Shown: positions 37,201-49,242, counted from the stretch's first letter. The stretch: DNA of 64,000 nt from Allodiplogaster sudhausi (GCA_945643635.1 CALZFC010000270.1:2306001-2370000); one strand, 5' to 3'. Numbers and translations are program-made. Notes: generated by a model from the sequence alone, not told the origin.

Positions 37201-40200
37201 AGATATTCACAATAGAAAAACAGAAAAAAATGAGCCTTCAAGCAAGTTTATTTTTCCCCACTTTCCATAGGATAAGATACGTTTTCGTTTAAATGTAATT
37301 GCTTCCCAAAGATGTAGTAAGTGAAAACAAAAAGATTGTGAGATCCAGTTTAGTTTTCGGGTTTAAATTTAAAAAAATAGGCGCGAATTCAAATGCGAAT
37401 TTTTGGCTCCTTTAAGCTCGGCGGCAGTGGCCCGAAACGATCGAAGGAGTCGTCGGCGTTGACCGCTGCGAACACTGAGGTCACTTCCGCCGTCACGTCG
37501 GAGAGGCCAAGCCGTGGACGTGTCGCCATTCGACGAAGCATGAACAGGTATCAATCAGCATATACTGTAACAGTAGTACTGTAACTACTCAAGGGTTGAA
37601 GATACTGTAAATAGATACTGTAACTGCAGAAGGGCTACTCAGGAAATGTCACTGTAGTACAGTAAGCGCATAAGGGTATTCTGAGCCTGAAACTGCATAC
37701 TGTAACTATATTACAGTAACTGCAGATGGCTCAGGATACTGTAACTAGTCTTGTGAAGATACCGTAGTCTCAGCATGCGGGTTCATTATCCAATTGTGCA
37801 TCATACATTTCTGACGTCATGAATACTAGTAGTTAACAAGGGCTAGATGAAAAGAAATATGTATGTGTGGCCTGTCATTACCACTACTCTCACTGAATTT
37901 GTATTATTTGGAAAACATTTGATTAGTATTGATTTCGGCCTTTACAAGAGGATCCACAATTGCTAGCATTATTCTCAATTCCCCTCCCAGATCCATGAGC
38001 GAAGGTCAGCTGCTGGAGAAGGAGGCTCACAATCAGCCACGCTCAGGACTGCGTCCGGGTGCTCAGCGATTCGGACTCAGCACAGCGGATCTGTTCGAGC
38101 TTTTCTCATTCATCTCGCATCTTATCTGGATCTTTTAAATATTATTCATCAGCTATTTTAGATATATAAATATCAAACGGGTAATAACTGGTTATAGATT
38201 TGTTTTTTTGTGTGTTAAATTTAGTATCTTATATATTACAAAAAAAAATTGGTGTCTCAAAATGACTATTTTTGATTGGGTGGCTAAGCATTTAATAATG
38301 TATTTATTATACCAAAAATAATTTGATGATATGACGTCACTTTGAAGGCGCACTCCTCGCCGCCTGGAGAACTGGACGAATGGCCAGCCGATTGAGGGCA
38401 GACGCCATCGCTTCGAGAAGCTGCCGTCATTCTTCAAGGTGAGAGAGAGACAGAGAGGAGAGAGAGAAGAGAGAGAGAGAGAGATTGAAAGAGATGTTGA
38501 GATTCGTAGAATTAAAGAATGAAAGATGTAGATTGATGGTGGTATGAAGAGTTAGAGAGAGAGAGAGAGAGAGAGGAGAAAGGATAGAGAAATATGGAGA
38601 GATAGAGCGTATGAGAAAGGTAGTATCTGAAAAATATAAGAAAGTAGGGGCGAAAGAATCGAATTGATGAGGTGGATTGGACAGAAGAAAGGAGTTCGAA
38701 GAAGATAGAAAATGGGGGATAGACAGAGGGAGGAGGAGGGGGGAGATAAAGTAGGTGTGAAAGAAAGAAAGTAGAGAGAGAGAGAAAAGAAGAGATAGAG
38801 AAGGAGGAAAGCTAGAGTGAGTGAAAGATAGCAGAGAAAGAAAGTAGAGAGTGAGAGGGAGTGAATTAGAAATGAAGGAAGAGAGAGAGAGAAAGGCTGA
38901 AAGAGAATGTTCACATTTGTCTCGCAGATCACTTCGTGCGACGTCTGCAACGGTGGCATCAACTTTGCCGCGAAACCCGCCGTCAAGTGCATGGACTGCA
39001 ACCAGCACGCACATGTCACATGCCAGCGACGTCTGGCGCTACCATGCGTGCCGAAGTGTGTTTTTTTGTGTTTGTAATATATATATTTATTTATTTATTT
39101 ATATTAGTACTAACGACGACTGGCGCTACCATGCATGCCCAAGTGTGTTTGTAATGTGTGTTTGTAATATTATATTATGTTATATATATATATATATATA
39201 TTACTTGTATTTGTATTAGTATTATGTGTACTTTCTAAAAATTTACAAAAATTACAGACTCAAAAAGCAAAAAAAAAATAATCTAAGCATAACTTTTCTA
39301 GATCCGCAACGCCACGCTCGACTTCTCGCGCACGTGTCGTGCTGCGTCTTCAGGTAATGCTTTTCTTTCCTTATTTTTGTAATACAAGAAATTGTGAAAG
39401 AAATCAGTATATTTATGTTCCGATTGACGTAAAATGTACCTTTTTTATTTAAATTAGCCGAAAACTTACTCTTGAACTCGCGCGTCTTTTCTGCTAATAC
39501 AAGATTTATTAGTAGTGAGAAATAGAAATGAAGTACCTGTCCTAATAAGGAAATAGAAATGAAGAGCATTTCCTAATTAGGAAATAGAAATGAAGCGCCT
39601 TTCCTAGTTAGGAAAAAAAATGAAGAGCCTTCCTAATTCGCCCGCCTCCTCAGGACTTCTGCCCGCCCTCAGCGCCCATGATTCCGGCAGCGATCATTCA
39701 CTGTGTCGTGGCGATCGAGAAGCGTATCGACTACCCGGGCATCTACCGTATCCCCGGCAGGAAGGACCAGGTGTCTCTGCACGAAAAGTCCCTGATTATT
39801 CTGATTATTGCCAAGGCAACAAACAAAGAAACTAAGGCAACAAATGGTGGCAAAAAGGATTTTTTTAAGAATAAAATTAAAATAGAAATCAGCAACCTAT
39901 AAATGTCGAGGTGAGCAATCTGCTACGCGAGCTGCGCACGTCACGCGCCGTGCCCAAGCTCGAGCTGCAGGACACAGAGGTCGTCACCGACTGTGTCAAG
40001 CGCTTCCTCATGGAGCTACGAGTCAGTCCGCTCTTTCTCTATCTCTCTCTCTTTCTCTCTCTCTCTGTCTCTATCTATCTCTCTCTTCTCGCTCTCTCTC
40101 TGTCTCTCTCTCTTTCTCTCTCTCTCCCTCTCCCTCTCCCTCTCCCTCTCCCTCTCTTTCTCTTTCTCTGTCATGATAAACCCCTTTTTGCATTCCACAT

Positions 40201-41084
40201 TGGTGCTGATGATAAGAAGTGTTAAAAAAAACTAGAAGAACAGTTACCGCGTAATCTTTGATCATCGTAATTACTTACCGTAATACCTTTGAGAGCTGTC
40301 GTTGCAGGACCCGCTCATTCCCAAGACGTCTCGCCTCGAATTCATCGAGGCAGCCCAAGAGGAGAACATTGGCAAGCTCAATATGGCCATCTGTGATCTG
40401 CCTCAGCCGAACAGGGACACTCTGGCGTACCTCATGCTTCATTGGCAGAAGGTTAGAGAGAGAGAGGGGGGAAGAGAAGGAGAGAGAGAGAGAGCGGGGA
40501 GAGAAATAGAGAGAGAGAGCGGAGAGAGAGGGAGAGCGCGGGGAGAGAGAGAGAGACAGAGAAAAGAGAAGTAAGAACTGATTGAGACTTCATGTCGATT
40601 GCTTCTTGCCCAATCGCTTTGCGAAAGGCGCAATAATTCATTGATTGAAAAGGGATGATTCCTATATCCTCACCATCTTTTGTAGTCGACACTTGAAATC
40701 AGAAATACGGTGATGACCAAAAACAAGAGTCTACGAAACAGTTTAGAGTGTCTTCGCGGCGGGATTGTCGCTGTAGTATTTTATCCGGTATCACTATTCA
40801 ATGTCTTGTCACAACCTGCATTTGGTCTATATGGAAATATATAAGTAGAAAACGAAAAGTACACCTTTTTTCTCAGTATAGCCACACTTTAAAGGAAGTA
40901 TCCGGCGAATAATCATAGAGTATCGCTAGTGAACTAATGAAAAAAATCGCTCAAACTTTCTGGATATATGTTTTGCGCCAAGATGAGCTTATCCACATAG
41001 AGCAAAACATAGGTTAATTATTCCCCGGATACTTCCTTTAATGTAGAAAAGTTATAAATGAGTAAATATTTTGTTGTAAAATTC

Positions 41085-41117
<33 letters not shown>

Positions 41118-41484
41118 GGTGGCCGACAACTCTGCGCGCAACAAGATGCCCATGGACAATCTGGCGCGCGTCCTCGCGCCAACGGTGGTCGGCTATCCGA
41201 ACGGGCCCGTCACGGCGAGCAACGCGGTCGAGGAGACGAAGAAGCAGCACACCGTGCTGCTAGCACTGCTCAAGATTGACGGGGTTGGTTGGGGCGGATT
41301 TCTCTGCTTCTCTAACTGTCTCTCTCTCTCTCTGTTTTTCTCTTTCTCTCTATTTCTCTCTCTCACTCTCTCTTAATATCTGTTCCTCTTCTCTCTCACT
41401 CCATCTTTCTCCGTCTCTTTCTCTCTCCCTGTTTCTCCGTCTCTCTCTCTCCCTGTTTCTGCGTCGCTAACTCTTTTTTACCCG

Positions 41485-41520
<36 letters not shown>

Positions 41521-42080
41521 GCAGGAATACTGGACCAGATTCCTGACGTTCGACAAGGAGGGCCGATGCGCGGCGGCGTCCTCAGCAGCCAAGGCTGGCT
41601 TTGGAACGCCGGCCGGCGGAACGAGTGAGCAGCAGTGTGGTGGTCAGTGAGTGTCAGAGGGGGGGGGGAGGTTGAAGTAACAGAAAGTAGTAAGATTCAT
41701 ACTATATAGTTACTCCATACATAACTTATTATGTGACAAGAGGGGGGAGGGGGGTTGAAGTAACAAAAAGTAGTAAGTAGTCAGATTCATACTATATAGT
41801 TACTCCATACATAACTAATTAGGTGACAAAGTGGGGTGTTTGAAGTTACGGAAAGTAGTAAGTAGTAAGATTTATACTATATAGTTACTCCATACATAAC
41901 TTGTGACAAGAGATGTCACAATTGCATAAAGTTCATTCAGACTCTGCCAACATTTCGGAGATTGACCGCAGCATGCTCGGGCCGATCTCAGCGTCGTCCT
42001 CGAAGACTCCCGCCAGGGCGCAGCCAGTCCTCAGACCCCAGCCGATCCGCACCAAGTTCCTCCTCGACCCCCCACAGTAG
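34294..42080 (+). CDS. cyk-4: CYK-4/MgcRacGAP, centralspindlin Rho GTPase-activating protein
   Basis: Exons 34294-34371, 34584-34653, 34789-34900, 35249-35306, 35815-35904, 36246-36374, 36584-36726, 36978-37122, 37417-37547, 37991-38092, 38348-38438, 38928-39055, 39302-39353, 39654-39770, 39911-40021, 40308-40451, 41119-41283, 41525-41624, 41941-42080 (about 701 aa). Order: coiled coil (exons 2-6), acidic [17 protein letters not shown] segment, basic linker, C1 domain (HRF, CDVC, CMDC, HVTC, PC), then RhoGAP with the arginine finger in YPGIYRIPG, a [14 protein letters not shown] helix and [16 protein letters not shown], and a C-terminal MLGP motif. In animals this protein pairs with the kinesin ZEN-4/MKLP1 at the spindle midzone to drive cytokinesis. 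The start is uncertain: ATGs at 34330 and 34587 are alternatives. Exon 7 could start at 36623 and exon 8 at 37008; exon 7 needs a GC donor (AG|GCGAGC). Confidence 0.9.
35340..35814 (+). repeat. ~22-bp minisatellite in cyk-4 intron
   Basis: Degenerate copies of CCCTTCCCTTGAGGTGAGAC fill the intron before exon 5. Each unit contains GAGGTGAGA, which resembles a 5' splice site, and the last copy runs into the real acceptor TTTTTTTCAG. Confidence 0.85.
36425..36580 (+). repeat. ~30-bp tandem repeat before cyk-4 exon 7
   Basis: Five copies of TTTTTTTGTTAAACATAGAT followed by ATTGTATTC. The array ends a few bases before the exon 7 acceptor. Confidence 0.85.
36727..36977. repeat. (ATA)n/(AGTAAT)n intron of cyk-4
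   Basis: A/T trinucleotide-rich intron with an AGTAATAATAAT motif repeated at about 36865-36935. No other content. Confidence 0.85.
37371..37416 (+). repeat. dispersed repeat end supplying a cyk-4 splice acceptor
   Basis: AATAGGCGCGAATTCAAATG and GGCTCCTTTAAG match the terminal part of the interspersed repeat family seen at 25350, 47815 and elsewhere. The final AAG is the 3' splice site of cyk-4 exon 9. Confidence 0.55.
37560..37790. repeat. TACTGTAAC-rich intron segment
   Basis: At least ten near copies of ACTGTAAC/ACTGTAGT, partly palindromic (TACTGTA, ACAGTA), lie in the intron between cyk-4 exons 9 and 10. Simple degenerate repeat. Confidence 0.7.
38439..38927. repeat. (GA)n-rich intron of cyk-4
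   Basis: Almost the whole intron between exons 11 and 12 is imperfect GA/GAA repeat. Other cyk-4 introns carry CT tracts (40030-40170, 41085-41118, 41315-41520) or a GA tract (40452-40565). Confidence 0.9.
39026..39160 (+). repeat. tandem duplication of the end of cyk-4 exon 12
   Basis: CGACGTCTGGCGCTACCATG through GTGCCGAAGTGTGTTT at the exon/intron edge is repeated about 86 bases downstream as CGACGACTGGCGCTACCATG and CATGCCCAAGTGTGTTT. The copy duplicates both the 3' end of the C1-domain exon and its GTGTGT donor. Confidence 0.8.
39511..39645 (+). repeat. ~31-bp tandem repeat before cyk-4 exon 14
   Basis: Three to four copies of GGAAATAGAAATGAAGAGC followed by TTTCCTAATTA lead up to the acceptor at 39653. 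Confidence 0.8.
40889..41042. mobile_element. MITE (~154 bp) in cyk-4 intron
   Basis: Terminal inverted repeats of about 25 bp (TTTAAAGGAAGTATCCGG.GAATAAT) flank an inner inverted repeat TGTTTTGC/GCAAAACA. It lies between cyk-4 exons 16 and 17. The termini start in TTTAAA, like the 17782 element, which suggests related families. Confidence 0.75.
41655..41915 (+). repeat. three-copy ~85-bp tandem repeat in cyk-4 intron
   Basis: Each copy contains TTGAAGTAAC, AAAGTAGTAAG, ACTATATAGTTACTCCATAC and a GTGACAAGAG end. The third copy lies just before the acceptor of the last exon. Confidence 0.85.
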
Positions 42081-42385
42081 TAGAGATGGGAGGACCCAAT
42101 GGTATCTCCTTGACCCCCACCCCACCCCAGCAATAGAGATGGGAGGACCCAATTGTTCCTCCTCGACCCCCCCCCCCCCAGCCCAGCGGTAGAAATGGGT
42201 GGACCGAATTGTAACTCCTCGACCCCACCCCCATCCCAACAGTAGAATACCCAATTGTTTCTTGCCAACCCCCTCCCCCCTCGGGCAGTACTTGACAAGG
42301 GAGGACCCAATTGTCAGTAGAGATGGAAGGAGTCAATTGTTTCTCCTCACCCCTCCCCCCCCCCAACAGTAGAGATAAGGGTTCC
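42062..42385 (+). repeat. ~48-bp minisatellite spanning the cyk-4 stop codon and 3' UTR
   Basis: Six to seven degenerate units of AGTAGAGATGGGAGGACCCA, then ATTG, TTCCTCCTCGACCCCC and CCCAGC. The first unit overlaps the last codons (FLLDPPQ) and the TAG at 42078-42080, so the array appears to have grown from the coding end. Confidence 0.8.
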
Positions 42386-43516
42386 AACCAATCAATGGTG
42401 CTTTGTTACTCGTCAAGAGAAGTCCACCATCATTTTTATTTTATCTCTTATATCTTTACCCCCCCACATCCCTTCTCCATTCTTTCAACTCTCATGCCTG
42501 CCCCAAAGCCCTCATTTTATCATTATATTCAACTGATTGAAATGACTTTCGAAATTCGATCTGTGAAATCTATATCTCCTATATTTCTGTGGCAGCTCTT
42601 ACCATTTATTTACTTCACAATTCATTGCCATTTACAGTCTATGATAAACTTACCATTTGAAGACTAGATTCTGTTGTGGCATTGTCAATATCCTCTCATG
42701 ATGTGTTTGTAAGTGGAGACATGAATTATTCTAGATAAAGCATACAGTTTTAGTATCCTGCGTTGTGCATGTTATAAATACAATGCTTGAAGATATACAG
42801 AAGAGAAGATGTATGCTACATGAATTATACATTTCAGGGGACAAAGCTATGGCAAGGAAAAGATACAATAGACCGGCGACCTCTTGAATGATGCGATATG
42901 AGTAACAGATTGAAGACCAGAGAAAGGCCATGCAAGCATCTCTCATCAGAGTAGGCGTGTTTACCACTGAGGCAGAGGCGAGAGAGTGCTGATGAGAGGG
43001 CGAGAGAAAGAGAGACATACGAGAGAGAGAGAGAGAGAGTGTTGACGAGAGGGCGAGAGAAAGAGAGACAGAAATAGGCAACCAGTGCGTTCATCGCACA
43101 AATCGACTGAATGGGCGCCCTTGCAATAATAGACAGATAAGTGCGCCTTGCATAGGTTCTCTTTATGTTTACTATAGATTTTTTCATTTATTCGACTCTT
43201 AAACATTTTCTATTGTAAAATATCCTTTACAAATTAAATATATGAATATAAAAAAGCCTTATATATAAAAATAATGAGTCAATTGTTGACAGTTATTTCG
43301 TCGGTCTCTGCACACTCTTTCCGTTCATCATTTCAATGAAAAGATAAGTAGTTTATACGTGCACTTTGTCAAGTTACCTGCCGATTATAAAGGAAAAAGA
43401 ATCAGCATGGGCAATGTCTGTAACGACTGGTTTGCGTCAAGCAAACACGAAACAATGTTCGTCCTGTGCATGCAGATATCGAGTTGTACCTGCAATTGCT
43501 CTTTTGTTCAATGAGG

Positions 43517-43571
<55 letters not shown>

Positions 43572-43816
43572 CTCTCCCTTCTCTCTCTCTTCTCTCTCTT
43601 CTGTCTCGCTCTCTTCTCTCTTTTCTCTCTCTTCTCGCTCTCTTCTCGCTCTCTTCTCTCTCTCTCCCTCTTCATCTCTCTACTCTTTCTCTCTATTTTA
43701 TCTCTCTCATATCTTTTGGCTGGTTGCGTGTGCTGCACTTTCTTTTACAGCTCTACTCACCGATAATTACTGCTGTATTGTTCTGGGCTGCCTTTCTCAT
43801 TGTTCTCAATCTCGCC

Positions 43817-43872
<56 letters not shown>

Positions 43873-43898
43873 CTCTCTCCCTCCCTCCCTCTCCCGCT

Positions 43899-43931
<33 letters not shown>

Positions 43932-44053
43932 CTCACTCTCTCTCTCTATCTTCGCTCTCACCCTCTCCTCTTCTTTCTCCTTTTCGTTGTCAACCAGTTT
44001 GTTTATCCGTGTCCATGAGCTGGTCGCCCTTTCCGCGTTGACGCTCTCTTTCA
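42386..44053. other. intergenic, CT-rich
   Basis: No exon supported. It contains a duplicated GATGAGAGGGCGAGAGAAAG/GACGAGAGGGCGAGAGAAAG unit (42990-43075) and long CT tracts (43517-43700, 43825-43950). An acceptor-like TTGTCAACCAG at 43997 precedes the rhodanese ATG by 57 bases and may be a trans-splice or 5' UTR splice site. Confidence 0.6.
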
Positions 44054-44937
44054 ATGCTTCTCCGCTCATCCTCTTGCCTACTGATACTAGCGGCAGCTCT
44101 TACAGCCTCTCTCCAGCTACCACCATCGATGTCTCCTCCTCCTTCGGTCACAATCACGGTGGACGAGCTCAAAGAGATCCTCAAGGTAGTCTGTTCCTTC
44201 TCTTTTCTTTTTCTTTCATCGTTAAATAGCATTTTCATCCTAAACCCTATTCCCGCTTTCGCTGGTTTGTAGCCTCCGCAAGCATAGTGACAAGCCTTTT
44301 TTTTTGTTAAATTATGAATATGCATAGTAAAAAATGTAACCTCATGTAAATGAGAATTATTTTGATTCGGGAAACATTTTTAATTAAAAAATTTTCAGAA
44401 CGACCCGAGCTCAATCAAACTTCTCGACGCATCATGGAAGCAGATTGGCGAGCCGATTCCGTGGAAGGCAAGTGGGCAAACGGATCAAAATCCCCAACCC
44501 AGTACGGCCCCAAGGTCCAGGCCGGAAATTAGCACAGGGACCGGACCGTGAATTAGTCCCAGGAGCCGGGCCGTGGATTAGTCCCAGTCCCAGGCCCCGG
44601 GCCGTGAATTAGCACACTTGCATGAACATACATATAAATGTACATACATACATATTTATATAGCTTTAGATAATCTTACTCGTCTTGCAACAATTACGAC
44701 TTCTTTCTACTGTGATAAATTAGTTTTGGTAAATTTTATCTACCCTTAAAATCATCCCGATCGATCTACATATTTCATGAAAATACTTGCAGGAATTTCG
44801 CGAAAAGTACTATGGCAAGTTTGAGGAGGTCATGGAGTTGAAGGTGCATTTTTAAACTTTTTATTTGACTATTAGTTTTCAAAGAGAGTGAGAAGGAGAA
44901 AGTAAAAGGCAAATAAAGGAAAACGAACGAGAGAGAC

Positions 44938-44972
<35 letters not shown>

Positions 44973-45228
44973 CAGGGAAGGAGACAAAGGGAGAGGGAAG
45001 GGTGACTGAGAGAAAGAAAGAAACAAGAACGATGGAGAGAATTAACTTTCAGAAGAACCCCGACTTCGAGAAGGACCACATCCATGGCGCACGACATTTC
45101 AGCCTGGATGCCGCCTCCTTTCTCGGAGAGTAAGCTCGCCCTCTGTTTCTCTCGTTCTGTCACTCTTTCTATCATTTTCTCTCTCTTTCTCTGTATCTCC
45201 CTCTCTTGCTCGCTGTCTCTCCATCTGG

Positions 45229-45262
<34 letters not shown>

Positions 45263-47400
45263 GTATCTCTTTCTCTTTCTCGCTGTCTCTCCATCTGGCT
45301 CTCTCTCACTCTCTCTCTCTCTGTCTCTTTCGGTCTTTCGCTTTCTCTCTTTCTCTCTCGAGTGATCGCACTATTGTTACAGGTTCCAGAAGGCTTCGCT
45401 GTACCCGCCCGCCGAGTTTGCCGCATATCCACAGATACTCGGTCTTAGTAAAGGTTACATTACTATCGGAAATTTTTTTTTTAATTTTTTATTTTATCTC
45501 TCTCTCCCTCTCTCTCTTTTTCACTCCATCTCGCTATCACTCTTACTCTATGTCACTTTCCTCTCTCTCTCTCTGTCTCTCTCTCTGTCTCTCTCTCTCT
45601 CTGTCTCTCTCTCTGTCTCTCTCTCTGTCTCTCTCTCTCTGTCTCTTTCTCCTCTGAAGATTCTTGAAAAGTTAAAAGTTCTAAAAAAAATGTTTCTCTT
45701 CTAGACGATGTCATTGTCGTCTACGGACGCGGTGGCTACTCAGGCATGCTTTTCGCCTCGCGTGCCTGGTTTCTTCTGAAGGTTTTAATTTTATTAATAT
45801 TTTTAATTTTTATTTAATTATAAAAATGAATTGATTAAAGATATAGTATTTATACAGTATAACATATGAACACAAAACAACATAACATTAATACTTAAGA
45901 AAAAAAAAATATATATATATATTATTATTATCTACAGTATCCAATAGCCAAAATCTTACAGTACTACGGCGCCAAGCATGTCCGCGTCCTCGAGGGCGGC
46001 CTCGAGCACTGGAAAGCGACCGGCGGAGAGACGACCGGCGAGGAGACACCAGCTCCGGCGGCGGTATGTAGACCATTACTGCACGCGGCTCAATTGGGGG
46101 CATCATATTGACTAAATGTTGACTAAATAAATACACAATCACTTGTCGGATATGCAAACATCCGACAAAACAAGCTGTTTTGAGGCTTTGGAAGATACAA
46201 ATCAAAATGCGTGTAACGTTCTTGAAAGTTTGTCATTTAATGCCCGATACTACTTCCTTCTTTATTATGTAAATAGTTTTCAGCGCGGCACCTGGCAAGC
46301 TCTCCCCGTCGACTCTTCACGTCTGCTGACATTTGAAGAGTTGGAGAACGCCACGAGCCCAATCAACTTTGACCATCTTGAGAATGTACGTTTTATTGCG
46401 ACATTAATTAATTACATTACTCTTTTCTTTAAAGTACATATGTATGGTGACTTTCAAATTATATCGTTTACTGTCTACAAAAAATATCAGGCCAACTTCC
46501 TGGATGCGCGTCCTGCTGGACAATTCAACGGCAGCGAGCCGCTCGCCTTCGATCCAAACGGTGAGATACCGTATCCCTTCTAAATTTCGTCGTGTCATAA
46601 TTTATTTGAATGAAAAAAACAGGCGCCCCGGGCTACCATCTCGCCGGCTCCAAATCGGTGCCGATCCCGGACGTTTTGGCTGAAGATGGCAAGGGACTCA
46701 AGACGGGCGAGGAGATCAGGAAGGGTGCGTCATCTTTATTATTACTTTTTTAAAAATTAATATTGTTATCGTTAATAATTTTTTTTAGAACTTAAAGTTA
46801 TTTCATTGTTCGACGATTAAAAAAATCTTAGTATTTAAATCGTTAAATATATGGTTATAAATATGCAAATATTTAGTGTACTCTCGATATTTAGTGTGCT
46901 CTTCTTCCTTCTAGCCCTCGCTGCCGATGGTTTCAAGGAGGGCGCGCCCACGGCGACCTCTTGCAACGCAGGCACACAGGCGTCTCTCCTCGCACTCGCT
47001 CTTGCCAAAGCAGGCATTCATGCCAGCATGTTCAATGTTGGTCTGGGAGAGAGAGAGAGGGAGAGAGAGAGAGAGAGAGAAATAGATAGAGCGAGAGAGA
47101 GAGAGAAAGAGAGAGAGAGGGACAGAAATAGAGACAGAGAACGGGGAGAGTCAGAGATAGAGCGAGAGAGAGAGAGAGAGAGAAAAAAAGATACTACGAG
47201 GGACAAGGAGAAAGAACGACTTTTAAAGGGAGCAAGAATTGACTGACAATGAGGAATTATATAACGAAATTGAGTTGGAGAAAGAAGTCATTAGGCATGG
47301 AGAAGGAAAACAAGAAGTAGAAAATAGTTGAAGAAAACACTTTCAGGGAAGCCTCACCGAAGTGTCACGCCGCTCTCCTGAACGAATCAACGGAATTTAA
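44054..47400 (+). CDS. secreted two-domain rhodanese / mercaptopyruvate sulfurtransferase-like (copy A)
   Basis: Exons 44054-44185, 44399-44467, 44793-44843, 45053-45129, 45383-45453, 45705-45781, 45962-46063, 46284-46385, 46491-46560, 46623-46724, 46915-47036, 47347-47400 (342 aa). It starts with a signal peptide (MLLRSSSCLLILAAALTA), not a mitochondrial presequence. The N-terminal rhodanese domain (LLDASW, DFEKDHIHGARHFSLD, VIVVYGRGG, VRVLEGGLEHWK) lacks a catalytic Cys. The C-terminal domain (NFLDARPAGQFNG, GYHLAGSKSVPIPD) has the active-site loop SCNAGTQAS with its cysteine intact. Sulfurtransferases of this fold move sulfane sulfur from thiosulfate or mercaptopyruvate to an acceptor; a secretory-pathway or extracellular location is inferred. 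The intron after exon 2 has a GC donor. Ten of twelve exons have the same length as in copy B downstream. Confidence 0.85.
44514..44615 (+). repeat. short GC-rich tandem repeat in intron
   Basis: About four units of GAATTAGCACAGGGACCGG/GTGAATTAGTCCCAGG.CCGGGCC lie in the second intron of rhodanese A. CCGGGCC motifs recall the hAT subterminal repeats but there is no other similarity. Confidence 0.6.
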
Positions 47401-47448
47401 TATTTGTCTCTCTCTCCCTCTCTCTCTCTCTGTCTCTCTCTGTCTCGC

Positions 47449-47492
<44 letters not shown>

Positions 47493-48226
47493 ACTCTCTC
47501 CATACTAAACTTAAGGTAACATTTTGACGACTGCAATACACTTGAATCATGTCATTCCGTATATAATTCCGTCTAGTGTAGCGTCTGAATGTGAATCACG
47601 TAAATAACTATGTACATACATATGTATTCATTACATGAGTAGCATTTTTTTGTTGTTTTGTACACATATCATTCAATAAAGAAATCGAACCACTTGAAAG
47701 TGACTGACATGAAATGTGTATTTGAATAAATTTAAAATGCTCTGCTACAAATTATTATTATTTTAGTTAAACATGATTAAAATAGCACGAAAATCAAAAA
47801 TTGTACTTTTGAATTTTGCTCTCTATTGTCTCTCTAAATCACACATGCTCTCTTGCCCTTGTGTCAGGCAAAAAGGCGCGAATTCAAACGTGAGTTATTT
47901 TTTACTCCTTTAACCCGATGAAAATGGCCTCTTACTCTCAGTGTTATCACGACGGGCACATCATTCGCCCCATGGCTAATCCGCTTTTCGGCAAGTGACC
48001 AATGAATAAGCCGCCTTCTTACGCCTCTTTTCTGCAAAGCTTACGCTTTGAGAACCTTTCTCGAGTCCATCTTTCTCGCGCTCTCACTTCAGCATCAACT
48101 GCAATAGATCACCCTCTTCCACCTCGTTCTCACCCACCTCGCCTTCTGACAACCTCGTCCTCTCATACCTCGCCCTCTCCAACCTCACCCTCTCCCACCT
48201 CGATCTCGTTTCATAACTTGCCCTTT
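47401..48226. other. intergenic between tandem rhodaneses
   Basis: It holds a CT tract (47405-47490), the copy A polyadenylation signal, one copy of the dispersed repeat (47815-47915, with GTGTCAGGCAAAAAGGCGCG then AATTCAAA) and a degenerate CTCACCCTC/CTCGCCCTC run (48105-48200). The spacing of about 850 bp is too long for a typical operon. Confidence 0.6.
47675..47680 (+). terminator. polyadenylation signal AATAAA
   Basis: AATAAA in ATTCAATAAAGAAATC, 275 bases after the rhodanese A stop. The best candidate in this interval. Confidence 0.5.
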
Positions 48227-48245
48227 TCCCATTTTCCAAACACAG
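48227..48245 (+). promoter_or_regulatory. candidate trans-splice acceptor
   Basis: CATTTTCCAAACACAG ends one base before the ATG at 48247. An acceptor that close to the start codon is characteristic of spliced-leader trans-splicing in nematodes. Inference. Confidence 0.5.
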
Positions 48246-48246
48246 A

Positions 48247-49184
48247 ATGCTGACTCCCTTCTGGCTCTCGCTCCTTTTCATCATGGGCATCTCCAGAGTG
48301 CTCGCTGCGCCATCTATGCTCGCGCGCTCCACGTCGTCCTCGTCGACTCCTCCCGTCACGATTACCGCCGACGAGCTCAAGGACATCCTAAAGGTATTCT
48401 TATTCAACTGTTCGGAGAAGGATGACGTCAGTGTCATGGAAAACATATGTATGTATGTATGTGTGTATGTATGTATGTATGTATGTATGTATGTATGTAT
48501 GTATGTATGTATATATGTATGTACAGCAACGCGCAACAGCATTTAGCCGATGCGTCCGATCTTGTATGTATCCGTGATCCCTAGATGGTTGGCGGTATTG
48601 TATGTATGTATGTACATGAAAAAGAAACAAAAATCTTTACCCTTGTATTGTTTTTGATGCTCTAGAATCGACCGGACTCAATCAAGCTGATTGATGCTTC
48701 CTGGCGTCAGGTGCACGAACCGATTCCGTGGCCGGTATTATATTCATCGCTTATTTTTTTATTGATTGATTATTTAGTTAATAATTTTAGAAATTTAAAT
48801 GTTTCTTGGCTTTTTTTTTATTTACTAACTTATTTACTATCTCCCATGCTCATGCATTGAGCATCATTGAAGCGAATGTCTACAATCCTTCAACCTTTTT
48901 TTTTCCACACAGGAGTTCCGCGACAAATATTACGGCAAGTTTGAGCTGCTCATGGAAATGATGGTTCGCGGTTGATTTTTAAAAATTAGGCACAAAAAAA
49001 ATTCTGTTTAAAAATTGAGCAATGTTTTAAAGAAAAACAAACAAACAAACATGATAAACAGCGAATTTCAGCTGTACTGCACCTTTCATGCTTCAGAAGA
49101 ATCCCGACTTTGAGAAGGAGCACATTCCGGACGCGCAGCACTTCAGTCTTGATGTTGCCAACTTCCCCGGACAGTTCGTTTGGC

Positions 49185-49242
<58 letters not shown>

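Noticed and set aside
45941..45961. Upstream acceptor TCTACAG for rhodanese A exon 7
   Set aside because: It would add eight residues absent from copy B; the acceptor ending at 45961 preserves alignment of both copies.
46143..46583. 146-codon uninterrupted plus frame inside rhodanese A
   Set aside because: It is exons 8 and 9 plus the intervening intron, which happens to stay open. The paralogue and GTACGT/ATCAG sites show the splicing.
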